DNA of 34,719 bases from Candidatus Nealsoniibacteriota bacterium (GCA_003560665.1 PWKK01000023.1:75698-110416); one strand, 5' to 3'; shown: positions 1-10,288, numbered from the stretch's first letter. Notes: generated by a model from the sequence alone, not told the origin. A program made the numbers and translations.

Positions 1-1
1 A

Positions 2-316
2 AAACAACCATTAGGGCGCATAATAATAGGAGATATAGGGGGCCTTCTGATAAAGAAATTTTTAAAAATGGACTACCTTGACACGCAGTGTGGATTTAAA
101 ATTTTCAATAAAGAAGCAACAAAAAGAGTTTTTTCTAAAATGGATTGTAAAGGATGGGCCTTTGATTTTGAAATTTTAAAAATTGCGGAAAAAGAAAGGC
201 TAAAAGTAAAAGAAGCGCCGGTGGTGTGGGAAAACAGCAAAGATTCAAGGGTAACTCTTTTAGATTATTTTAAAACTCTAAGAGATTTATTTTTTGTTTA
301 TAGTAAATACAAGTAA
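2..316 (+). CDS. C-terminal part of GT2 family glycosyltransferase (dolichyl-phosphate glucose synthase-like), truncated by window start
   Basis: Frame is open upstream of the ATG at 68; DTQCGFKIF motif followed by FDFEIL..A is typical of the C-terminus of DPG/DPM synthase-like GT2 proteins. Confidence 0.75.
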   Translation, partial: KQPLGRIIIGDIGGLLIKKFLKMDYLDTQCGFKIFNKEATKRVFSKMDCKGWAFDFEILKIAEKERLKVKEAPVVWENSKDSRVTLLDYFKTLRDLFFVYSKYK

Positions 317-340
317 AGATATTTATTGAAATTTTAAGGA

Positions 341-1756
341 ATGAAAGTATTACTAATAAATCCAGGATCAAGAAAAACTATTTATGCTGGTATACCCGAA
401 TCATTTTACAAATTAAGAGGGGCTCATCCCCCACTTGGGTTGCTTTATTTATCCTCTTACCTTTTAAAAAAGAAACCTCATTACAGGATAAATGTCTATG
501 ATATAAATGTAGAGGAAGACTCTCCAAAGGCTACAAAAAAGAAAATAAAAGATTTTGCGCCCGATGTTGTTGGAGTGCAGGCAATGTCATTTTCTTTACT
601 CGATGCATTGGATGTTTTAAAAAGCGCAAAAGAAGTTAACAAAAAGATTATTACCGTAATTGGAGGAGCTCACCCTTCTCTTTACCCAAAAGAGACAGTT
701 TCTTTTAAAAATGTTGATTACTGCGTTCTTGATGAAGGAGAGATTCCTTTCTATGAGTTATTGGATGGTATTGAAAAAAAGAAGGAGAATTTTTCAAGCA
801 TTAAGGGGATTACTCACAAGAAAGCCGGTAGAATCCTTGTAAGCAGAGAAAAAAATATAGTTGAAGATATCGATGAAATACCTTTAATTGATAGATCTCT
901 TTTGCCACTTGGTAAATATAGGTCATTGTTTTCAGGTAGCGAAAAAAGCGCCAACATAATAACTTCAAGAGGGTGCCCCTACAGGTGTAGCTTTTGTCTA
1001 AATTTTAAACACCCCTTTAGAGCACATTCTCCTGAATATGTAATTGAAGATATTAAAGAATGTTTGAAATTGGGAGCAAAAGAGATTTTTGTAGTTGATG
1101 ATACTTTTTCTTTGGATATGGAAAGGGCAAAAGAAATATGCCGCAAAATAAAAAAAGAAAATCTTAAATTTAAGTGGTATATCAACACAAGAATTAATGC
1201 GGTTGATAATGAGTTGCTATTTCTTTTTAAAAAAGCCGGGTGCAGACAAATAAATTATGGAATAGAGTCAGGTTCGCAAAAGATTTTAGATGGAGTAAAT
1301 AAAAATATTAATATAGATGAAGCAAAAAAGTGGATTATAAAAACGAAGAAGGCAAAAATTAGAACGCTTTGTTATTTTATGATTGGTTTGCCAGGAGAAA
1401 AGAAAGATGATTTAAAATTAACAATGAAATTTATCAGAGAAGCGGCTCCTGATTTTGTTCGTTTTTCTGTAACCACACTGGACCCGAAAACAGAGATTTA
1501 TAAAGAGGCATTAAAAAAAGGAGTTCTTGAGTCTGATGTTTGGCAAGAGTTTGCAGAAAGACCAAAAATTGACTTTGTAGCACCCGTCTGGACGGAAAAT
1601 TTTAAAAAAGAAGAGCTTTACAATTTGCTTGGCAAAATGTCAAAAAGCTACTATCTATCTCCAAAATATATCATTAAAAATATTTTCAATATTGAAAACT
1701 GGATAAATCTTAGGAAAAATTTTAGCGCGCTCATTGAAATACTAAAACTGAAGTAA
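341..1756 (+). CDS. B12-binding-domain radical SAM protein
   Basis: N-terminal VLLINPG...PPLGLLYLSSYL and GGAHPSLYP (cobalamin-binding fold), then SRGCPYRCSFCLN (CxxxCxxC). Confidence 0.9.
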   Translation: MKVLLINPGSRKTIYAGIPESFYKLRGAHPPLGLLYLSSYLLKKKPHYRINVYDINVEEDSPKATKKKIKDFAPDVVGVQAMSFSLLDALDVLKSAKEVNKKIITVIGGAHPSLYPKETVSFKNVDYCVLDEGEIPFYELLDGIEKKKENFSSIKGITHKKAGRILVSREKNIVEDIDEIPLIDRSLLPLGKYRSLFSGSEKSANIITSRGCPYRCSFCLNFKHPFRAHSPEYVIEDIKECLKLGAKEIFVVDDTFSLDMERAKEICRKIKKENLKFKWYINTRINAVDNELLFLFKKAGCRQINYGIESGSQKILDGVNKNINIDEAKKWIIKTKKAKIRTLCYFMIGLPGEKKDDLKLTMKFIREAAPDFVRFSVTTLDPKTEIYKEALKKGVLESDVWQEFAERPKIDFVAPVWTENFKKEELYNLLGKMSKSYYLSPKYIIKNIFNIENWINLRKNFSALIEILKLK

Positions 1757-1757
1757 A

Positions 1758-2615
1758 ATGAAAAAAAATATCAAAATAGCAATGGGACAACTGCTAGTGG
1801 AAGGAGGAGAGCCAGAAAGAAACATTGAGAGAGCGGAAAAACTAATAAAAGAAGCAAGCGAGAAGATGTGCAACTTAATAGTTTTACCAGAAACAGTTGA
1901 TTTTGCTTGGACTCACCCCTCTTGTATAAAAGAGGCGGAACCTATCCCCGGAAAGCATAGTGATGTTTTTTGTAGATTAGCCAAAGAGTATAAAATTTAT
2001 ATTTGTGTTGGACTTACAGAGAAAAAGAAAAATGGAAAAATATTTAATACAGCGATTCTAATTAGTAAGAAAGGAAAAATAATTCTCAAATACCACAAGA
2101 TAAATCTTTTAGAAGTAGAGCAACCTTTTTATGAGGTGGGAGATAAAATAAAAGTCATAGACACTGAGTTTGGGAAAATCGGTGTAAATATTTGTGCTGA
2201 TAATTATAAGGACTCTATACATATTGCAAAAACATTAGGGGCAATGGGAGCTCAAATTATTCTTTCTCCATCTTCATGGACAGTAGATTACGGAATTACT
2301 GAAAAAGATGACCCGTACAAGGAAAAATGGATCAAGCCACTTGGTTATATCGCAAAGATGTATGATTTAATTTTTGTAAGCGTGACGAGTGTAGGTTATA
2401 TTGTGGGAGGACCTTACGAGGGAAAGAAAAAGGTGGGATGTTCTTTGGCGGTAAATAAAAACGGAATAATAAAAAAAGGGCAAGTAAATGAGTTTGCCGG
2501 AGAGGCTGTTTGTTTTGATGCGGAAATTCTTCAAAACAAAGAGAAAGGAGTCTGTTTGACGGAAAAAATAAAGGAAAAAGGGTTTAAGTCGGAAATTGAT
2601 ATATGGGAAAATTAG
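1758..2615 (+). CDS. Carbon-nitrogen hydrolase (nitrilase-fold amidase)
   Basis: Glu-Lys-Cys triad in context: LIVLPETVDF, KYHKINL, GVNICADNYKD; 285 aa. Confidence 0.9.
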   Translation: MKKNIKIAMGQLLVEGGEPERNIERAEKLIKEASEKMCNLIVLPETVDFAWTHPSCIKEAEPIPGKHSDVFCRLAKEYKIYICVGLTEKKKNGKIFNTAILISKKGKIILKYHKINLLEVEQPFYEVGDKIKVIDTEFGKIGVNICADNYKDSIHIAKTLGAMGAQIILSPSSWTVDYGITEKDDPYKEKWIKPLGYIAKMYDLIFVSVTSVGYIVGGPYEGKKKVGCSLAVNKNGIIKKGQVNEFAGEAVCFDAEILQNKEKGVCLTEKIKEKGFKSEIDIWEN

Positions 2616-3778
2616 ATAAAAAAAATTTAAGAAGATGTGTTCGTTGTCCACAAGACACAACAATCCCGGGAATAGAGTTTGACAAAGATGGTTTCTGTAA
2701 TTTTTGTCGTCTCCACGATAAAATGGAAAGGATTTTTCCAAACGACGAAAGGGGTGAGGAAATTTTATCGAGAATTATTAGTAAAATAAAAAAGAAAGAG
2801 AAAGGTAAAAATTATGATTGTGTAGTAGGAATAAGTGGGGGAAGAGACAGTACATATTTACTTTATAAAACAGTTAAAGATTGGGAATTGCGACCTCTTG
2901 CGGTTCACTTTAATGACGGCTTTGATAATCCGATAGCTGGAGAAAATATGGTCAAAGCTTGCAAAAAATTAGGAGTTGAGTTAAGAACCATAACCTCTGA
3001 CTGGAAAGAAGGAAAAGATTTAAAAATAAGCTTCCTTAAGGCCTCTGTCCCCGATCTTAACATGGGGACTGATATTGGAATAGCGGCATCTCTTTACGGA
3101 GTTGCATGCGAAGAAGGAATCAAAAACATTTTTATAGGGCAGTCGTTTAGGACGGAAGGAATCAAACCTCTTTCTTGGTCTTTTTTAGACGGTAAATATC
3201 TTAAGAGTGTACAAAAAAAGTTTGGTACGGTTGAACTAAAAAAATGGTGCCCCGAGAGACCGGGATTTAATTTGGGGCCAAAAGAAATTTTTTATTATAC
3301 GATAATAAAGAGAATTAAAACTTTTACTCCTTTTTATTATTTAAATTATGTAAGAAAAGATGCAGAAGAGGTTATAAAAAAAGAATTGGATTGGGTTTAT
3401 CCGGGGGCGCACTACTTTGATGACCTTTATCACAGTTTAATAAAATATGTTACGAGAAAAAAATTTGAATTTGACATGAATCTTAACAGCGATGCTGCAC
3501 TAGTTCGATCCGGACAACTCTCCTATAGTGAAGCAATTAAGAGGGCTCATGGGGTATATAAAATAGAAGACCCAAAGATAATTGATCTTTGTATTAAGAG
3601 GCTGGGAATAACTAAAGAAGATTTTGATGAGTATATGAAGCTTTCTCCCAAAAATTTCAGAGATTATAAAACAAGTTATCCCTATATTAGGAAGATGAGA
3701 GTTCCCATCTGGATTTTTTCCAGGATAAACTTAATCCCAAAAGTAGTTTATGATAAATATTTTAACTGCGGAAAGTAG
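2603..3778 (+). CDS. N-acetyl sugar amidotransferase-like protein (PseA/WbpG family, N-type ATP pyrophosphatase)
   Basis: Zn-ribbon-like RCVRCPQDTTIPGIEFDKDGFCNFC, PP-loop GISGGRDSTY; start overlaps the end of the nitrilase ORF. Confidence 0.85.
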   Translation: MGKLDKKNLRRCVRCPQDTTIPGIEFDKDGFCNFCRLHDKMERIFPNDERGEEILSRIISKIKKKEKGKNYDCVVGISGGRDSTYLLYKTVKDWELRPLAVHFNDGFDNPIAGENMVKACKKLGVELRTITSDWKEGKDLKISFLKASVPDLNMGTDIGIAASLYGVACEEGIKNIFIGQSFRTEGIKPLSWSFLDGKYLKSVQKKFGTVELKKWCPERPGFNLGPKEIFYYTIIKRIKTFTPFYYLNYVRKDAEEVIKKELDWVYPGAHYFDDLYHSLIKYVTRKKFEFDMNLNSDAALVRSGQLSYSEAIKRAHGVYKIEDPKIIDLCIKRLGITKEDFDEYMKLSPKNFRDYKTSYPYIRKMRVPIWIFSRINLIPKVVYDKYFNCGK

Positions 3779-3796
3779 ATTCGGGGAGCTATTACT

Positions 3797-4271
3797 ATGA
3801 TAAGATCAATTAAAAAAAATTTAAGTTTTTTGCAAAACAAAGTTGCGAAATATGACAATGTTTTTGTGGTTGGGCTTATTGTTTATTTTTCGTTTATAAC
3901 AATCGGAATGATTGCTTTTGCATTTTAATGCAGAGATGTTGATGGAGGCGAGGGATTACGGGAATATGGCTACAGGAACAATAGACGGAATAACGAAGCA
4001 AATAAGCATAGAAAATATCCAACACCAAAAATGGGAAAGATCAGAGATTTTATTAACCCTGCTTATAATATTACTCTTTTTAATATTTGATGAAAGTTAT
4101 TATGCACTACAAGCAATAGATTTTTTTGAACTGCAAAGATTTAACGCTTATTCTGAGATTAGCAAGGTAATGTTGGAAAAAAGAAGGTGGACTCAAAAAT
4201 ATTATGCAACAAATTATTTTTCTTGTATTTGGATAAATGATTATTTCAATTTTGAGCGTAGATTAAAATAA
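3797..4271 (+). pseudogene. Probable degenerate membrane protein / glycosyltransferase fragment
   Basis: TM-like IRSIKKN..VAKYDNVFVVGLIVYFSFITIGMIAFAF ends at TAA; the protein sense appears to continue in another frame (HFNAEMLMEARDYGNMATGTIDG). Confidence 0.45.
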
Positions 4272-5084
4272 ACAGCTTCTGCAAATTTTATAATCCATTC
4301 TTTTAGACAACAAGTTCTTTCTTGTTTTTTTAAATTTTTCTTTATTCCATATCTCTAAAATACTTTCCTTTTCTATATTCCCAAAAGAATGTTTAGAGAA
4401 GAAGTCATCTGCACAAAGAATAATATTTCCTTTATAATCTATCGTGAGCTCCACAGAAGGGAGAATACATCTCTGCTTTCTTTCTTTCTTCTTTACATTT
4501 ACAAGTCCTCCTCGTGACGAGAGTGTGTGATTTTCTATGTTTTCTTTAATGACAACATCGCTACTTTTTGTTATTTCCTTTATTTTTTCATATTTTTTTT
4601 CATTATTTTTATCGTGCAATGTTATAATAAGAAGTATGGAGAGTTCCTCCATTTTTTTCATTGTTTTTTTGTTTAAAAAATCCCCGTTTGTATAAACAAC
4701 GATTTTTGCTTTTTTTAAATTTTTTCTCGTAAAATTTATGTACTTAAATAACTCTTTTTCAAGAAGGGGCTCGTAGTAACCTGTGAAGTGCACTTCTCCA
4801 CGAAAATCTATTTTTTTAAGTTCATTTATTAATTTTCTGAAAACATTAAAATCTAATTTTTCTTGTTTTCCAAAATTAGGATATTTTGAAACGGGACAGT
4901 AGGAGCACTTTCTGTTGCAGTTCCTGCTTAGCTCAATATTTACGTGGTGGAATAAATTTTTATCCTCGTATCTTAAGAAATTTCTTGCCCTAACAGAGAA
5001 AAGAAATAAAAGTCCCAAAAGTTCTCTCATCTTATGAGGCAGCTTTCTCGATTGCCAAAAAATTATTTTATCAATAAGATTCAT
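4263..5084 (-). CDS. Radical SAM protein with SPASM-like C-terminus
   Basis: NIELSRNCNRKCSYCPVSKYPN (CxxxCxxC); C-terminal GNIILCADD..FGNI..SILEIW..CRSC. Confidence 0.9.
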   Translation of the reverse strand: MNLIDKIIFWQSRKLPHKMRELLGLLFLFSVRARNFLRYEDKNLFHHVNIELSRNCNRKCSYCPVSKYPNFGKQEKLDFNVFRKLINELKKIDFRGEVHFTGYYEPLLEKELFKYINFTRKNLKKAKIVVYTNGDFLNKKTMKKMEELSILLIITLHDKNNEKKYEKIKEITKSSDVVIKENIENHTLSSRGGLVNVKKKERKQRCILPSVELTIDYKGNIILCADDFFSKHSFGNIEKESILEIWNKEKFKKTRKNLLSKRMDYKICRSCLF

Positions 5085-6276
5085 TTTTAGAATAAAATCT
5101 ATTTAATGTATCGGCTATCCTTTTGATCTCCTTTCTCCTCAAAGAGCAGTAAAGTGGAATTTGGAAAATAGAATTAAATACTTTTTGCGAGCTTTCCATT
5201 TCTTTTCCATCTATACAAATGTCCATTAATTCGTCTTTAATTCCCACATCTACTCCCTCTTTAAACATGTACTTTTCTGCTTCTTGAGCATTTCTGTTGG
5301 TTAAAAGAAACAAAGAATAGTTGGATTGTTTTGAGTTTACCCCGGAAGGTCTTTTTTCTAAAACCTCACTTTTTAAATTTTTTTTGTACAGCTCAACAAT
5401 ATCTTCAATTTCTTTTTGTTTTTTATCGAATAATTTTAACTGATAAAAACCAAGCATTGCTTGAAAATTAGACATTTTTTTTATCTCTAAAGAAAGAGAC
5501 GGTTTTTTATGTATTTTTTTTACTATCTCTTTTGTCTTTTTGTTTCTTAAAAGGATTTTTAGGGCAAGGAAGAGAGGGGTTTTAAGAATTAAGCAAGAAA
5601 TATAGTAGCGAAAAATTTTAGAAAAAAGATCTTTTTTAGGAGGGCTTTCTAGTTTAGAATATTTTTTTTCTGTAATTTTTTTATAATAATCAGAGTTCAC
5701 GATAAGAGCTCCTCCCCCGAGAAGGTTTAGTGGCTTTATATAATCAAAACTAAAAAAAGAAAAATCCCCGAATGTTCCCAGTTTTTTATGTTTATACTCA
5801 GCACCAAAAGCATGTGCACAATCTTCAATTATAATAATATCTTCCTTTTTATTCTTAACAGTAGAGATAAATTTTTCTATGTCCTGGCAAACACCAAAAG
5901 TATGTGGAAGAATAACGAACTTTGTTTTGGGAGTGATACAAGAAATTGTTTTTTCCAAGTCAAGAGAGAGGTGTTTTGAATTTATGTCGGAAAAAACTAC
6001 AGAAAGATTGACGAGCTCTAGAAGAGGAACAAGTTCCTTTAGGTAATAGTTGGGGACTATTATTTCATCTCCCTTTTCTGTTTTTGTTATCTCAAAAATT
6101 AATCTTAGAGAACTCCGACCGGAATTTAATACAAAAACACGCTCTTTAGAAAAATATTTTTTTAGTGAATCTTCAAAAAATAAAAGAAAATTTTTCCTAA
6201 AAATTATTGCCCTCGAATAAATAAAGAAGTATCTGAAAAGACCACCGTATATTTTTATGTCTCTTCTTGGAATCAT
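5071..6276 (-). CDS. DegT/DnrJ/EryC1/StrS family PLP-dependent aminotransferase
   Basis: GRSSLRLIFEI...GDEIIVPNYY, IIEDCAHAFGAEY, SFFSFDYIKPLNLLGGGAL (PLP-Lys region). ATG at 6276 overlaps the upstream TGA (ATGA), preferred over the longer ORF start at 6315. Confidence 0.88.
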   Translation of the reverse strand: MIPRRDIKIYGGLFRYFFIYSRAIIFRKNFLLFFEDSLKKYFSKERVFVLNSGRSSLRLIFEITKTEKGDEIIVPNYYLKELVPLLELVNLSVVFSDINSKHLSLDLEKTISCITPKTKFVILPHTFGVCQDIEKFISTVKNKKEDIIIIEDCAHAFGAEYKHKKLGTFGDFSFFSFDYIKPLNLLGGGALIVNSDYYKKITEKKYSKLESPPKKDLFSKIFRYYISCLILKTPLFLALKILLRNKKTKEIVKKIHKKPSLSLEIKKMSNFQAMLGFYQLKLFDKKQKEIEDIVELYKKNLKSEVLEKRPSGVNSKQSNYSLFLLTNRNAQEAEKYMFKEGVDVGIKDELMDICIDGKEMESSQKVFNSIFQIPLYCSLRRKEIKRIADTLNRFYSKNESY

Positions 6277-7985
6277 TTTTGTTTTTCTACCAAGTAATCT
6301 CCGATTGCCAGGCAATCCAAATTAGATTTTATAAAACTGGTAATGGCGTCTTTTGGATTCATTACAATGGGTTCTTCATGAACATTGAAGCTTGTATTTA
6401 TAAGGACAGGTATTTTGGTGATTTGGTAATATTCTTCTATTATTTTACAATAGCTAGGATTATCTTTTTGATTTATTATTTGTGGTCTAGCTGTGCCATC
6501 AACATGAACTGTTGCAGGAGCTTTTTTAATCATTTTTTCTGTTACTCTAAAAGAAATGTTCATAAATTTTGCTGTAAATTCTGCTCCTTTTATATTCTGA
6601 ATGTATTCGTTTACGAACTCTTCTAAAATTACCGGAGCAAAAGGCATAAACTCTGTTCGCTTTAATTTTTTGTTTAGTGTGTCATTTATTTTTTTATTTT
6701 TTGCTTCTGCTAAAATGCTTCTGTTTCCGAGCGCTCTCGGGCCGTACTCCATTTTTTCATTAAATCTTGCAACTATCTTGCCATCAGAAAGGAGCTGTGC
6801 AACTCTTTTTTCAATATTTTTAATTTTTTTGTACTTTATGTTTTGTTTTTTCAGTTCTTTTTCTATTGTTTTATTTTTAAACCTTGGCCCAAGATAAATA
6901 TTTTCCAGTAGCCTCTTTTTTTTAGTGACTGCCAGAGCTGCACCATGTGAAAGTCCCATATCTCCCATAGCCGGATAAATATATATATTTTCCACCTCTT
7001 TTAATTCGTGAATTTTTTGATTTAGCTTTACGTTTGCAAAAAGACCCCCCGAAAGACAGGTGTTTTTTTGATTAGTTTCTTTTAAAAAATGAGAAATGAT
7101 TTCACAAACATATTTTTCTGTATTTTTCTGAAGCCAAGCGGCAACATCTTCTCTTTTATATTTCGAAAAGTTTTTTTTAAGATATGTAAGTCCTCTGATT
7201 CCGTGATGCCCACTATATTTAACTTTTCTTTCTTTTGTAATTTTAAAAGGAAAACTTTCTTTTACATTTTTTGCACTTCCAAGGGCCGCAAGACCAGTAA
7301 TTTTCCCTTCATGTTTGTGGCTTTTAAAACCCAAGAAAACGGTAACAAGAGAATAAAAGAGACCAAAAGAGTCAAGTGCGGGAACAGAGTATATCTTTTT
7401 TAATTTTTTGTTCTTCCCCAAATATATTTTTCCTGAAAACCCATCTCCAAAACCGTCAAATGAAACAACAAGAGATTTTTTAAAAGGAGAGGTGAAAAAA
7501 GCACTTGAAACGTGTGCGAGATGATGATCTACCAAAACAAGTGGTTTCTTTTTTAATTCTTTAGGGAGTTTTTTTCTTAAAAAATACTTTATTACTTTTT
7601 GCAAGAGCTTGTTGTTATTGAATCTGCTTATTCTTGTGGTTAGTCTTAATCGGTACTCAATGAAGTCAGTAATTACCGAAAAAATTCTATTTTTATTTTT
7701 CACGTCTAAATTAACATCAGAAAGACCAAGTATTCTTAAAATTGGTGTAGGTGTAGTTATTCCGGCAAAAACTATTATGTCTATCTTGCTCAACTCCTCT
7801 TTATATTTTTTCAAAAAAAAAGAAAAAGAGTTTTTGGGAAAACCTCCCTGAATTTTTTTTCTAGAAAACCTTTCTTCGTTTATTGCCAAGAAAAGTTTGC
7901 TGTTCTTATAATAAGCAACTCCTGAATCGGTTAACGAATCACTTATAGCCAAAACATGTTCATTTTCAAAAATGTGGGGTTTCAT
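6273..7985 (-). CDS. Carbamoyltransferase, NodU/CmcH family
   Basis: N-terminal ISDSLTDSGVAYYKN..NEERFSRKKIQGGFP, LVDHHLAHVSSAFF, C-terminal EYGPRALGNRSILAEA and PVLINTSFNVHEEPIV. Confidence 0.93.
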   Translation of the reverse strand: MKPHIFENEHVLAISDSLTDSGVAYYKNSKLFLAINEERFSRKKIQGGFPKNSFSFFLKKYKEELSKIDIIVFAGITTPTPILRILGLSDVNLDVKNKNRIFSVITDFIEYRLRLTTRISRFNNNKLLQKVIKYFLRKKLPKELKKKPLVLVDHHLAHVSSAFFTSPFKKSLVVSFDGFGDGFSGKIYLGKNKKLKKIYSVPALDSFGLFYSLVTVFLGFKSHKHEGKITGLAALGSAKNVKESFPFKITKERKVKYSGHHGIRGLTYLKKNFSKYKREDVAAWLQKNTEKYVCEIISHFLKETNQKNTCLSGGLFANVKLNQKIHELKEVENIYIYPAMGDMGLSHGAALAVTKKKRLLENIYLGPRFKNKTIEKELKKQNIKYKKIKNIEKRVAQLLSDGKIVARFNEKMEYGPRALGNRSILAEAKNKKINDTLNKKLKRTEFMPFAPVILEEFVNEYIQNIKGAEFTAKFMNISFRVTEKMIKKAPATVHVDGTARPQIINQKDNPSYCKIIEEYYQITKIPVLINTSFNVHEEPIVMNPKDAITSFIKSNLDCLAIGDYLVEKQK

Positions 7986-8059
7986 TCTTAATTAATAGAG
8001 TATATAATGAAAGTATAGTATAAGAGGAGATTTTTTGAAATATATTGGCTGGATAAAAT

Positions 8060-9652
8060 ATGTTAACAGGAGAAAATTTGGAATTATTTTTACATTTTTT
8101 GCCGCACTTCATGAGAGCGATTCTTCTTCTGATTCTTTTTTTTATTTTTTATAATAGAAAAGTTATAATAGGAGCTTTCAAAGGGGTGAGTGGAAGAACA
8201 TGGCTTATTCTATTTCTAATTATAATTTTAGGTTTTTCCTTAAGATTTTTTTGGATAAATCACGAGCAGATAGTTGCCACCGATGGCGAAGGTTGGGTTG
8301 AGTTAGGGTTGGCAATAAGCGATTATGGGGCACATGGTTTTTGTGGCTTTACTTCTGGCAACGATTGTCATTCCTTGAGCTACCCAACTTATCCTCCAGG
8401 ATATCCAACTCTACTTAGTGTTGTTTTTATATTTTTTGAAGCAACTGAAAAGACAGCATTTTATTTTAGTGCATTTATGGGAACATTAATGATCTTTCTT
8501 TCTTTCCTTTTTTCTTATTTGTGGATAAAAAAAGAAAATGTTGCACTTCTCGGAGCTTTTGTTTTTGGGCTTATCCCTCCCATTTTAAAATTTTCGGGAG
8601 GAGTTTCAATGGAGTTTTTTGCAGTTTTCTTTCTTTTTTTAACTCTTATTTCTTTTAAGCTTTTTTTAGAAAAGAAAAGCAAGTCACTATTTTTGCTTTT
8701 TCTCTCCTTGCTCCTTTATACATCTTATATAAGACCGGAAACAGCTTTTTTGCCTTTTGTTTTTCTTGTTATTTTTGCCTTTCAAAAAGAGTTCAAAGAT
8801 TTTTTTAGCAAAAACAAGAAATTTTTCATTTACTCTATTGGCTCGCTTTTACTTTTTATCATCCCTGCCATGGTGATGATATATATGGGAGCCCAAATTT
8901 GGCACGACTGGTCTCCTACCATAACTGACACTATAAACCACTTTTTAGATCATTTGCCAAACAACCTGTTCTTTTTCGTTGATGCTTCTTTAAACTTATT
9001 AGTGTTCACTTTATTTGCGATAATTGGAGTAAGTGTTTCTTTTTTAAAAGAAAAAAGAGAATTTTTTATCTTTGCATTTCTTTTTCTCTTCTATTTTGGT
9101 TATTATACTGCCTTTGAAGTAGGATTGTTTCTCGATCAGTTTATAAGATACACACTAATATTGTATGTGCCTTTGTTTTTCTTTTTCGTTCAAGGGATAA
9201 CTTTTTTTGTCGAAAGAATAAAAAACAAAAGAAGCAGAGTGTTTTGTGTTTTTATATTTATTCTTTTATTTGTCGGAAATTTTGTCTATACGATTCCCTA
9301 TATTTTAGAAGAAGAAAATTTTTACAACCCAGCCAAGGATGCCCTCTACAAAGCAAAAGAAAAAATTCCCGAGGATGCTTATATGGTTGCCCAAGAAAGA
9401 AAGTTTGTTCGGCCGATTATAAACAGAAATTTTATATCAATACGTAATCTTACAATCCAAGAAAATTATAATCAAATCAAAAACAAGAGATTGTTTTTAT
9501 TTAATCCCGATATAAACCTCATGGGCAACTCTCAGCAGAGAGCTGTTTTGTATAAAGAGTACGATTTTCTTCTTTTAAAAAATATTTTTCGAAACAATTC
9601 TAAGATGGAAGCGGGAATTTACGAGCTTGTTGAGAAAGAGCAAAAGCAGTGA
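8060..9652 (+). CDS. Polytopic membrane protein, GT39/PMT-like glycosyltransferase
   Basis: Many TM segments, loop-1 WVELGLAIS..GYPTLLSV; 530 aa. Confidence 0.65.
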   Translation: MLTGENLELFLHFLPHFMRAILLLILFFIFYNRKVIIGAFKGVSGRTWLILFLIIILGFSLRFFWINHEQIVATDGEGWVELGLAISDYGAHGFCGFTSGNDCHSLSYPTYPPGYPTLLSVVFIFFEATEKTAFYFSAFMGTLMIFLSFLFSYLWIKKENVALLGAFVFGLIPPILKFSGGVSMEFFAVFFLFLTLISFKLFLEKKSKSLFLLFLSLLLYTSYIRPETAFLPFVFLVIFAFQKEFKDFFSKNKKFFIYSIGSLLLFIIPAMVMIYMGAQIWHDWSPTITDTINHFLDHLPNNLFFFVDASLNLLVFTLFAIIGVSVSFLKEKREFFIFAFLFLFYFGYYTAFEVGLFLDQFIRYTLILYVPLFFFFVQGITFFVERIKNKRSRVFCVFIFILLFVGNFVYTIPYILEEENFYNPAKDALYKAKEKIPEDAYMVAQERKFVRPIINRNFISIRNLTIQENYNQIKNKRLFLFNPDINLMGNSQQRAVLYKEYDFLLLKNIFRNNSKMEAGIYELVEKEQKQ

Positions 9653-9674
9653 ACATTTAATCATTCTGCCAGCC

Positions 9675-10193
9675 TTATTCGTAGAACTCTAGCTTTTCTA
9701 TAAAATCAATTTCTTTGGGTGGTTCAAATAAAGATGCTTCTAAACTTTCTATTTCTTTGCAGTGTAGATTTTGCTCCTTAATATAACTAGTCCATCTATC
9801 TTTGTCTTGCATTTCTTTTCGTCTTTTCTCGAGTGCTGGATCAGACATTTTTGTTCTATCATAGTAATATCCGTGAGGAGCACCTTTTTCATAATAATAA
9901 AAAATTGTGGAAATAGTGGTAATTTTTGACCAACTATAGTGAGAAATATAGTGAGAAACATTAAATGCCTTAGAAATACTGAAAATAGATCCATTTTTAT
10001 AATAAACCATCTTCTGTATATCTTTTTTATAAATGGGATGATATTGCCAGCATACTGCACTTACGTTATTGTGAAGCGCCTCAAATGAAATCCGAGCTGA
10101 TTTTTGTTCTTGTGTTTCTTTAAAATAATGAATTAAAAGAATACCTGCGGCAAGAATAATAACAAATATAAAAAAGGGAATTACATTTTTCAT
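9675..10193 (-). CDS. Hypothetical membrane-anchored protein
   Basis: 172 aa, N-terminal signal anchor MKNVIPFFIFVIILAAGILLIHYF; plausible intergenic context. Confidence 0.6.
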   Translation of the reverse strand: MKNVIPFFIFVIILAAGILLIHYFKETQEQKSARISFEALHNNVSAVCWQYHPIYKKDIQKMVYYKNGSIFSISKAFNVSHYISHYSWSKITTISTIFYYYEKGAPHGYYYDRTKMSDPALEKRRKEMQDKDRWTSYIKEQNLHCKEIESLEASLFEPPKEIDFIEKLEFYE

Positions 10194-10259
10194 AATATTA
10201 ATAGAGTTGTTTCTAATACACCTACATTCTTACAGAAAATAAAAAAAAGGTCAACTTTT

Positions 10260-10288
10260 TTGACTTTTTGTTATAAATAAAATAAAGT
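10260..10288 (+). promoter_or_regulatory. Candidate sigma70-type promoter for the 331-aa radical SAM gene
   Basis: TTGACT (10260-10265), 17-nt spacer, TAAAGT (10283-10288), about 30 nt upstream of ATG 10318. Confidence 0.4.

Noticed and set aside
2367-2741. 124-aa minus-strand ORF
   Set aside because: Antisense shadow of the nitrilase and amidotransferase genes.
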